Source: Phycisphaerales bacterium UBA2218 (GTDB lineage: Bacteria; Planctomycetota; Phycisphaerae; Sedimentisphaerales; Anaerobacaceae). Taken from it: a DNA stretch of 18,244 bases. The position numbers and the translations under genes were made by a program. The first letter of the stretch is position 1, and each line of letters begins with the position of its first letter. Shown here piece after piece: positions 1 through 6,036 of this stretch. Below the pieces are notes generated by a model that saw only the letters and a list, made by a program, of their open reading frames with translations, ran no database searches and was not told the origin of the DNA. The stretch spans positions 55,287 to 73,530 of the forward strand of contig DCUI01000295.1 of the NCBI GenBank assembly GCA_002327785.1. Reading direction: 5' to 3'.

Positions 1-1770
1 GACGGCGGCGACTGGCTCTTTCCGCACGACAACGATCAGAATCAGTGGCTGGAGAACTATGGTGCGGCGATCTATGTCGAGGACTCGAACCGGATCACGG
101 TCCACAACTGCAAGGTCCGTCACGGCCAGAACGCACTGTGCCTGGACCGGGTGAACGACTCGAAGGTCTATGACAACGACTTCTCGTTCAACTCGGGGTG
201 GGGCATCGCGATGTGGCGCTGCAATCGCAACATAATCTCGCGGAACGCATGCGATTTCTGCGTCCGGGGGTACAGCCACCTCGTGTACAACCGCGGGCAG
301 GATTCCGCCGGCATTCTGATGTTCGAGCAGAACTGCGACAACGTCATCGCGGAAAACTCCGCCACGCACGGCGGCGACGGCTTCTTCGGATTCGCAGGCA
401 AAGAGGCCCTGGGCGAGACCGGCGACCACCCGCCCGACTGGTACAGGCGACGCGGGAACAACAACAACCTGCTCATCGACAATGATTTCTCGTACGCGCC
501 TGCGCACGGGATCGAGATGACCTTCTCGTTCGGGAACGTCTTCTGGGGCAACCGCCTGGTCGAGAACGCCATCTGCGGCGTCTGGGGCGGCTACTCGCAG
601 GACACGCTGATTGCGCGAAACCACATGGAGGGCAACGGCGAGATGGCCTACGGCCTGGAACGAGGCGGCATCAACATCGAGCATGGCCGGAGCAATCGTA
701 TCCTGGCCAACGTCTTCAAGAACAACAAGTGCGGCGTCCACCTCTGGGGCGGCCCGGTGGGCGACTTCGCACAGAAGCCCTGGGCCAAGGCAAACGGCAC
801 CGACTCCAAGGGCAACGTGGTCGCCGAGAACCAGTTCACGGGCGACAAGCTGGCGTTTCATTTGCGCGGGCCCGGTGAACTCCTCCTCGGCGAGAACACA
901 TTTGAGGATGTGGAGAAGCAGATGTCCAAAGAGACGGAGTCTGTTGTGCGCAAGGGCGACGATGCAACCGCTCCTCAGGAGCCGACGTACACGGCATTCG
1001 GCACAACGCGACCGGTCGGCGCCCGGTCGCACCTGCGAGGTCGTCAGAATATCGTGATGACGGAATGGGGGCCGTGGGACCATGAATCACCGCTGATTCG
1101 CGTAGTCCAGGACAACGGGGATTCGATCCGCTACGAGTTCCACAACGTTTCCCAGGATGCTGTGGTGACGCTTGAGGGCCACGATGTCACGTGGCAACTC
1201 TCCGGCGCGACGTACGGAGTCTCCGCCATGGGGCCCGGCGTGCACCCCTATCTGCTGCAAGTGAAAGCCGGCGACCGGGAGCAGGAGATTCGCGGCACGC
1301 TGGTTTCGGCAACGTGGGACGTCACATTCTTCGAGTGGGACAAGGCCACCGACCCGCGAGAGGACATCAAGGCATGGCGCAGGCTCAGCCGGGATGAGAA
1401 GGCGGTCTCAGGACGCGCCAAGCAGTTGGTGTTCAAGTACGGATGGAGCGGGCCGAGCGAACAGAATCTCTCCGAGGCCGTCACAGCGGCCAGGCTCGGA
1501 GGCGACCACTTTGGCATGATCGCGAGAACACGGTTGCCGCTCTCGGCCGGGACATGGGAATTCACGACCCTCAGCGACGACGGAATCCGCGTCACCGTAG
1601 ATGGCGAACGAGTCATCGAAAACTGGGGCTGGCACGGACCGACACGCGACGCCGGAACGCTGAATCTGCCCGCAGACAAGATCGTGGAGATCGTGGTCGA
1701 GCACTTCGAGATCGACGGTTACGCAGTGCTGGAACTGGCCATCGCACGCAAGTCCGACTCCGATGGATAA
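1..1770 (+). CDS. Right-handed parallel beta-helix protein with C-terminal PA14-like domain (5' partial)
   Basis: The reading frame is open from base 1 and ends at TAA 1768-1770, so the true start lies outside the window; the GTG at 151 is an internal valine. The first ~280 visible residues are rich in short Asn/Gly/Asp turns of the kind N-x-I-x-x-N-x-F (for example NVIAEN, NNLLIDNDF, NRILANVF), typical of a right-handed parallel beta-helix of the NosD/pectate-lyase fold. A linker domain follows. From about residue 473 to the end there is a PA14-like beta-sandwich, recognisable by GTWEFTTLSDDGIRVTVDGE and a following W-x-W segment; such modules often bind carbohydrate. The family includes polysaccharide lyases, epimerases and non-enzymatic surface proteins, and I cannot assign a substrate or catalytic residue. 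A secreted or surface role is likely, but the signal peptide would be outside the window. Confidence 0.85.
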   Translation, partial: DGGDWLFPHDNDQNQWLENYGAAIYVEDSNRITVHNCKVRHGQNALCLDRVNDSKVYDNDFSFNSGWGIAMWRCNRNIISRNACDFCVRGYSHLVYNRGQDSAGILMFEQNCDNVIAENSATHGGDGFFGFAGKEALGETGDHPPDWYRRRGNNNNLLIDNDFSYAPAHGIEMTFSFGNVFWGNRLVENAICGVWGGYSQDTLIARNHMEGNGEMAYGLERGGINIEHGRSNRILANVFKNNKCGVHLWGGPVGDFAQKPWAKANGTDSKGNVVAENQFTGDKLAFHLRGPGELLLGENTFEDVEKQMSKETESVVRKGDDATAPQEPTYTAFGTTRPVGARSHLRGRQNIVMTEWGPWDHESPLIRVVQDNGDSIRYEFHNVSQDAVVTLEGHDVTWQLSGATYGVSAMGPGVHPYLLQVKAGDREQEIRGTLVSATWDVTFFEWDKATDPREDIKAWRRLSRDEKAVSGRAKQLVFKYGWSGPSEQNLSEAVTAARLGGDHFGMIARTRLPLSAGTWEFTTLSDDGIRVTVDGERVIENWGWHGPTRDAGTLNLPADKIVEIVVEHFEIDGYAVLELAIARKSDSDG

Positions 1771-1983
1771 GTGAATTCCCGCCTCTCTGGGAACCAACCC
1801 CATCGGCGGCGAAGCTCGTTTGTGGTGACGGGAGTGCAAACCCTGAATCGCAGGACAGAAGTGGATTGCGTCTCGGCGTATATCTTTCCGGATTTCCTGG
1901 GGACTGGGCGCAATGCCGCATCCGTGACTGCGTATCGAAGGTCAGAAGAGACGACAAACTCGATACGATTATAAGGTGACAAC

Positions 1984-2145
1984 ATGGCAGGCATAATGAG
2001 CAGCAACAACGGTGTATTCATCAATGGCGTTAGAATCGCTACCGCAACCCTGCTCCGACGTCGCGACAGGATGCGTTTCATGACAACATGTTCACCCACG
2101 ACGTATCCGTCCTGCCGTAGTCCTGCCGACCGGATTCCATGGTAG
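1984..2145 (+). CDS. Possible 53-residue hypothetical protein (weak)
   Basis: ATG at 1984 is preceded by AAGGTG at 1973-1978 with a 5-base spacer, a good ribosome binding site for this window. The 53-codon frame ends at TAG 2143-2145. The translation begins MAGIMSSNNGVFING and becomes Arg-, Thr- and Ser-rich; it contains no hydrophobic segment, motif or domain I recognise. It may be a chance frame or the head of a decayed gene. The only support is the start-site context. Confidence 0.15.
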   Translation: MAGIMSSNNGVFINGVRIATATLLRRRDRMRFMTTCSPTTYPSCRSPADRIPW

Positions 2146-2161
2146 GAATGTGGAGTTTTCA

Positions 2162-2190
2162 TTGCGGAAAGCCGTCGCCTGCTCTATACT
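2162..2190 (+). promoter_or_regulatory. Sigma70-like promoter match
   Basis: TTGCGG at 2162-2167 and TATACT at 2185-2190 are separated by exactly 17 bases, a near-canonical housekeeping promoter. It reads rightwards into about 220 bases without a recognisable gene and then antisense across the 3' end of the LamG gene. It could drive an antisense or small RNA, or be the leftover promoter of a lost gene. No transcript evidence is available. Confidence 0.4.
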
Positions 2191-2413
2191 GTGATTGCCG
2201 AGTGCACGGAGGGTCTTGGCAATCTTGGCTGGATTCACACGGATCGTCTACGGAGGAGGAATTGTCCGGGGGGATGCGCCGGGCAACAGCAACTGAGCAT
2301 CTGCTTCGCCACGCCCGAACGAGCGGCGAGAAGAAGATATCCATGATCAGAGAAGAGGCCGATGGTCGCTTGGATCATCAGCCTCTGTCGGTCTGCCGCG
2401 TGCGCGTTGTCTG

Positions 2414-4078
2414 CTATGGCCACACCGCCCGGTCATAGATTCGCACATCGTCGATCAGGCCCGACCAGAACGTGCCGGAGGCGAGGGTGTTGCCGGCGCC
2501 GATGTGCAAGCCACCAGTCGAGCCCGCCAGGCTGGACTGGGTGTCCCGCGCAACCTCCATGTCATCGACGTAGAGAACACGGTTTGCGCCATCCCAGGAG
2601 AAGGCAATCCGGTGCCAGTTGCCATCTGTGATTACCGTCTCGGAGGTCAATACGCTGGACTGCCGACCGGCAGATTTCAGCTCGGTCCCCAGCATGCCAT
2701 CAGGAAGACTCGCCATGACCCAGTTGGCCCCACCCTGCTGCGAAAAAATGACCTGCCCCGGCTCACCACCTTTGACCCAGGCACAGACGCTAAACGGACC
2801 ATCCGCCGGGTTGAGCACGAAGGCAATCGTCACGCAGGTCGTCCCGTCAAACTCCAGGGCCCCGTCTACGACACCGCCGGCTGCCTGCCACGAGGGAGCG
2901 CCGATCACGGCGGCATCGTTTAGGCCGGCACTGTCATAGGCAGTCGTACCTTCGGTCTCGTCCATCGCCCAGTGTGCGACGAGCGTCGGGTCATCCACTT
3001 CCTCTTCCCAGTAGCCCATCAGGACCTCCAGGTCGGAGCCATCCACGACTCCGTCGCCGAAAGCGGTCGGGCCCACATCGACCACGGGATCATCCTGGCC
3101 CCAGGAGTCGATCAGTCGCAGTAGATCCTGCATACCCGCCTTTCCATCGCCGTCGAAATCAACGATCGGGACGACCGGCACTTGCCACATGTCGGCGCCA
3201 CCCAGCCCGCCGGTTCTGGGAGCATAGTTGATGTGGTCGGAGAGATAGAGCATGCCGCCATCGGCCGATATGCCAGAAAGGAGCGTGTAGACCGAGCCTC
3301 CCATGGGCAGGCCCAAGTAGACAGGAGCCGTCCAGGGATCGTTTCTGCTCTTGCGTCTGCTCATGTAGAGGCCGCCGTATTCGCCACCCGGGCGACCGGA
3401 CTGGAATAGCAGAGTGAGGCTATTGGGCGATAGGTTCACCCACTGGTCATGTCCCCCGCTATTGACCATAGAGAGGTTCACTGGCGGGCCCCAATCATCC
3501 GCCATCGTGGGCCTTGTGGCCACCCAAATGTCAGAAAGACCACATCCTCCTGACCGAGTCGAAATGAAGTACAGTTCCAAGGCATCGCTCGTCAGCCTTG
3601 GCATGTCGTCACGGGCTGGACTGTTCACGCCAGGCCCCAGATTGTCAGCCCTGCCCCAAGGTTCTGTCTTTGCGTTGCGTCGCGCGACCATAAGTTCCCC
3701 GGTCGACTCGCTGCCCCGAGAAAAGAACAGCTCCAGGCCATCAGCTGACACGCATGGCATTGCGTCAATGCCTGCACTATTGACTTCAGGGCCGAGATTC
3801 GTGGCGGGCAACCATTCATCCTCCGACGTTGTACGCGTCGACACCCAGAGATCCCATTCACCGAACCCGCCCGGCCGGTTGGACCAGAAGTACACCTCAA
3901 GGCCGTCGCTGGAAACGCTGGGCATTAGGTCTGCATAGCCACTGTTCGACGGCGAACCGAGATTCACCGGAGTGCCAAATCGGAAATCGGCCTTCACGTG
4001 CGCACCGCCGCCCAGTAGAATGATGCCCGCAGAAACAACCAACACTGGTCTCATCGCAGGACCGTCAAACCATTTCAT
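2414..4078 (-). CDS. Secreted PD40 beta-propeller / dockerin-like / LamG protein
   Basis: 554 residues. ATG at 4078 has AAGGA 9 bases upstream; an internal Met (codon 9, at 4054) would give a cleaner signal peptide but has no ribosome binding site. Residues ~9-30 form a hydrophobic export signal ending near HVKA. Residues ~32-300 hold five to six PD40/WD40-like blades with the repeated pattern PxVN..SADGLELYF..RPGG..D-(I/L)-W, the TolB-type propeller. A dockerin-like Ca-binding segment starts at D307 (DFDGDGK) with a second half GDGVVDGSDL. Residues 366-554 are a LamG/concanavalin-like sandwich (LVAHWAMDETEGT to DDVRIYDRAVWP). It is an extracellular, probably ligand-binding protein with no catalytic motif visible. 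Its propeller resembles the outer domain of the kinase at 6037-8568. A second copy of its last 14 codons lies at 8597-8642. Confidence 0.88.
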   Translation of the reverse strand: MKWFDGPAMRPVLVVSAGIILLGGGAHVKADFRFGTPVNLGSPSNSGYADLMPSVSSDGLEVYFWSNRPGGFGEWDLWVSTRTTSEDEWLPATNLGPEVNSAGIDAMPCVSADGLELFFSRGSESTGELMVARRNAKTEPWGRADNLGPGVNSPARDDMPRLTSDALELYFISTRSGGCGLSDIWVATRPTMADDWGPPVNLSMVNSGGHDQWVNLSPNSLTLLFQSGRPGGEYGGLYMSRRKSRNDPWTAPVYLGLPMGGSVYTLLSGISADGGMLYLSDHINYAPRTGGLGGADMWQVPVVPIVDFDGDGKAGMQDLLRLIDSWGQDDPVVDVGPTAFGDGVVDGSDLEVLMGYWEEEVDDPTLVAHWAMDETEGTTAYDSAGLNDAAVIGAPSWQAAGGVVDGALEFDGTTCVTIAFVLNPADGPFSVCAWVKGGEPGQVIFSQQGGANWVMASLPDGMLGTELKSAGRQSSVLTSETVITDGNWHRIAFSWDGANRVLYVDDMEVARDTQSSLAGSTGGLHIGAGNTLASGTFWSGLIDDVRIYDRAVWP

Positions 4079-4124
4079 TTCGTGCCGTCCTTTCTCTCTT
4101 TTCGGGCCGTATGGAACCGGAGCA

Positions 4125-4137
4125 TTGACGTCGTCAA
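4125..4137. promoter_or_regulatory. 13-bp perfect palindrome, candidate operator or -35 region
   Basis: TTGACG-T-CGTCAA is a perfect inverted repeat about 47 bases upstream of the ATG at 4078. Read on the minus strand, its TTGACG half is also a 5/6 match to a -35 box, followed after 17-18 bases by a poor -10. It could be a regulator site overlapping the promoter of the PD40/LamG gene. A single 13-base palindrome is not strong evidence on its own. Confidence 0.25.
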
Positions 4138-4215
4138 GGTCTATTCTCAGATACGAACACTATCGATCAAATCGAGTGGCAGTTGAGGTTCTTCTGATCA
4201 ATGTCATACTCGATG

Positions 4216-4245
4216 CGGGGGCCGCAAAGCATGACGCAGCCCCCG
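4216..4245 (-). terminator. Possible hairpin downstream of the 4277-4930 gene
   Basis: A perfect 7-bp GC-rich inverted repeat (CGGGGGC at 4216-4222, GCCCCCG at 4239-4245) with a 16-base loop lies 32 bases past the stop codon of the minus-strand secreted protein. There is no T-run on either side, so a rho-independent terminator is uncertain; it could be an mRNA-stabilising hairpin. Confidence 0.3.
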
Positions 4246-4276
4246 AACGATACAAGAACACACCAAGAACTGTGGA

Positions 4277-4930
4277 CTACTGCTGTGGCGGCCAAGGTGT
4301 GGGTGTACAGGGTGGCATGACAGGGATTCGCTTCACCACATAATCCTCCGGAAAGTCGATGCAGAGTACGGGTTCCACTCCCTCGTCCGGCAAGCCGTCA
4401 ACCGGACTGATATCTGCGTCCGGACCATACAGCGACATCACGATGTGGCTGTCTATCCTCGTATTGGGTCCGGTCAGCGCCATCGTGCCAGAGGAGACGA
4501 GCAGACCGAGGATCTGGCCCCTGTCGTTTGCGCGGGCCTTGGCCGCATAGCCGATCAGGGTGAATGAGTAGGTATTGGGCCCCCCTCGCACGGCTGTGCC
4601 AACCATCTCACCGCCCAAGTCCGCTTCGGGAAGCAGCCCACCTAAGGTCGTGTCGGGATTTGCGTAAGTCTGTCTGTAAACGAAGACATCTCCGCCCGGG
4701 CCAAGTGGCGTCAGCGTTTCATAGATGATCGCCGGCTGAGCACCCGGCGTCATGGGTCCGGTCGGCTCAACTGACTGTAACCAGGCGCCTCCCAACGGCC
4801 AGCCGCGACAGGGCCACCCGTCGGGAATCTGGCTGCAGGGATCTCCGGCATCCACAGCCCAGCAGACCGCCAACAGGGCTCCTACCAAAACAATCGCCGA
4901 TGCTGCCAATGCCTTTGTTTTCGGTCTCAT
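4277..4930 (-). CDS. Exported protein of unknown function, 217 residues
   Basis: The start is ATG at 4930, chosen because AAGGAG lies 8 bases upstream; the frame opens further only to a TTG at 4951 inside the leader. The N-terminus (MRPKTKALAASAIVLVGALL, then AVCWAVDA) is a textbook signal peptide, with likely cleavage after VDA. The mature part of ~190 residues starts with a Cys-rich knot (DPC..PDGWPC), has alternating beta-rich segments including LTPLGPGGDVFVYRQTY and a GPNTYSFTLIGY strand, and ends with a Pro-rich PPCTPTPWPP tail. I do not recognise the family and see no catalytic motif. It lies 198 bases upstream of the PD40/LamG gene on the same strand and diverges from the sigma factor gene. 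The probable location is the periplasm or cell surface. Confidence 0.75.
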   Translation of the reverse strand: MRPKTKALAASAIVLVGALLAVCWAVDAGDPCSQIPDGWPCRGWPLGGAWLQSVEPTGPMTPGAQPAIIYETLTPLGPGGDVFVYRQTYANPDTTLGGLLPEADLGGEMVGTAVRGGPNTYSFTLIGYAAKARANDRGQILGLLVSSGTMALTGPNTRIDSHIVMSLYGPDADISPVDGLPDEGVEPVLCIDFPEDYVVKRIPVMPPCTPTPWPPQQ

Positions 4931-5089
4931 GATCGTTTCTCCTTCTTGCAATCAGGAACCTGGATTCGAGCCACCTGCGACGGCGACTCTGCCGTATAAT
5001 CCAGAAGAATTTGGTGCCGCTGCGCAGATTCCGCGAATCAGAGCAGAAATATTTGGCCGGAGACACTTCCGCCCGTGAGAAATCGGTCT

Positions 5090-5118
5090 TTGGAGATCAT
5101 GGCGGGTACACTTATAAT
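5090..5118 (+). promoter_or_regulatory. Promoter-like site upstream of the sigma factor/kinase pair
   Basis: A perfect TATAAT at 5113-5118 lies 57 bases before the sigma factor start. The -35 position 17 bases upstream (5090-5095, TTGGAG) matches only the TTG half of the consensus. It is well placed in the 245-base divergent spacer between the secreted protein gene and the sigma gene. A second TATAAT at 4995-5000 has no -35 partner. Confidence 0.4.
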
Positions 5119-5175
5119 GAGAGCCAGACTCGGGGAATATGGACACGGTTTACAGTCTCGTTTTAGGCAAACGTC

Positions 5176-5946
5176 ATGAACCAGCGTGACCAGACACAGG
5201 TCGGCGGGACCACGGAGGCGTTCTTGACCACGCATTGGTCTCTTATCGAGGGTATCCAGTCCGGCGGCGACAGGGACCGCGCCCTGATCGGCACCCTCTT
5301 GGAGAAATACTGGAAACCGGCATACTGCTATCTGCGCAACAAGGGCTACGACAACGAAGAGGCCAAGGATCTGACCCAGGGGTTCTTCCATGAGATCGTG
5401 CTGAACAAGAACCTCGTGCAGCGGGCCGACCAGGCCAAAGGGCGATTCCGCACCTTTTTGTTGCACGCCCTGAATCAGTACGTTATCAATGATCTCCAGA
5501 GACAATCGGCGCAGAAGCGGATCCCCAGAGACAAGCTCGTCGCAATCGATATGATTGCTCCGGCAGCCCTTCCGGAACACGTTACCGGGCTCGATCCGGA
5601 GGAATCGTACAACTATGCATGGTTATCCGCCTTGCTGGATGAAGTCCTCCAGCAGGTGGAAGCCGCCTGCGTGCAGAACGGCCTGGAGACTCACTGGAAG
5701 GTCTTCCAGGAGAGAGTCATTCAGCCAATCCTCAGCGACACTCACCCGCCTTCCCTGGCGGATCTGCGTACGCGATATGGGATCGAGGACGAAAAGAGAG
5801 CCTCCAATATGATGATCACGGTCAAAAGGCGGTTCCAAGCGGCATTGAAGGAGCGCATTCGCCACACGGTACTTACCGAAGATCAGATCGAGGGTGAACT
5901 GGGGGAATTGATGAAATTCTTCGGACAGGGCGCGCAGCATCCGTAA
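5176..5946 (+). CDS. ECF-like RNA polymerase sigma factor (planctomycete type)
   Basis: 256 residues. Opening FLTTHWSLIEGIQSGGD and the region-2 segment at ~40-110 (KYWKPAYCYLRNKGY, EEAKDLTQGFFHEIV, KGRFRTFLLHALNQYV) are the signature of the large ECF-like sigma factors common in Planctomycetota. In this type the DLTQ-(D/E/G)-FF motif marks the core-polymerase-binding and -10-reading helices. The C-terminal ~185-240 (SLADLRTRYGI .. ASNMMITVKRRFQAALKERI) corresponds to the region-4 DNA-binding part but is divergent. ATG at 5176 has only a weak AGG upstream. No anti-sigma factor is visible; instead the gene is followed after about 90 bases by a Ser/Thr kinase on the same strand, an arrangement often seen for this group. 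The kinase may control it by phosphorylation (inference). Confidence 0.85.
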   Translation: MNQRDQTQVGGTTEAFLTTHWSLIEGIQSGGDRDRALIGTLLEKYWKPAYCYLRNKGYDNEEAKDLTQGFFHEIVLNKNLVQRADQAKGRFRTFLLHALNQYVINDLQRQSAQKRIPRDKLVAIDMIAPAALPEHVTGLDPEESYNYAWLSALLDEVLQQVEAACVQNGLETHWKVFQERVIQPILSDTHPPSLADLRTRYGIEDEKRASNMMITVKRRFQAALKERIRHTVLTEDQIEGELGELMKFFGQGAQHP

Positions 5947-6036
5947 TAAGTTCTGGATGTAATGACAAGAAGTCCGAATGGACAATCGACACAGGCATAC
6001 GGAATGACTTGATAGTCCTGCATGAAAGGTCCAGTC

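Larger units (their letters stand above)
1771..2413. other. Gene-poor stretch of 643 bases
   Basis: I see no convincing gene here. The longer open frames on both strands have low-complexity, Arg/Ser/Pro-rich translations with no recognisable domain. It holds one short frame with a good Shine-Dalgarno (1984-2145) and one good sigma70-like promoter match (2162-2190), both listed separately. A purine-rich GGAGGAGG at about 2252 precedes an ATG at 2274 opening a 54-codon frame that runs antisense into the tail of the LamG gene; the spacing is too long and the translation unconvincing. The stretch could be a decayed gene or an untranslated region. Confidence 0.6.

Noticed and set aside
1776..1793. 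TTCCC / GGGAA inverted repeat just after the beta-helix stop codon
   Set aside because: Only a 5-bp stem with an 8-base loop and no T-run; too weak to call a terminator.
1719..2162. Minus-strand frame of 147 codons across the gene-poor stretch
   Set aside because: It overlaps the tail of the beta-helix gene, has no plausible ribosome binding site seen, and its composition is Arg/Ser/Pro-rich without motif; likely chance in GC-rich DNA.
3414..3938. Plus-strand frame of 174 codons
   Set aside because: Antisense shadow of the PD40 blades; its repeated look comes from the propeller repeat on the other strand.
4955..4985. T-loop-like TCGAATCC on the minus strand, possible tRNA
   Set aside because: The flanking stem does not pair over five bases and no acceptor or anticodon arm can be built around it.
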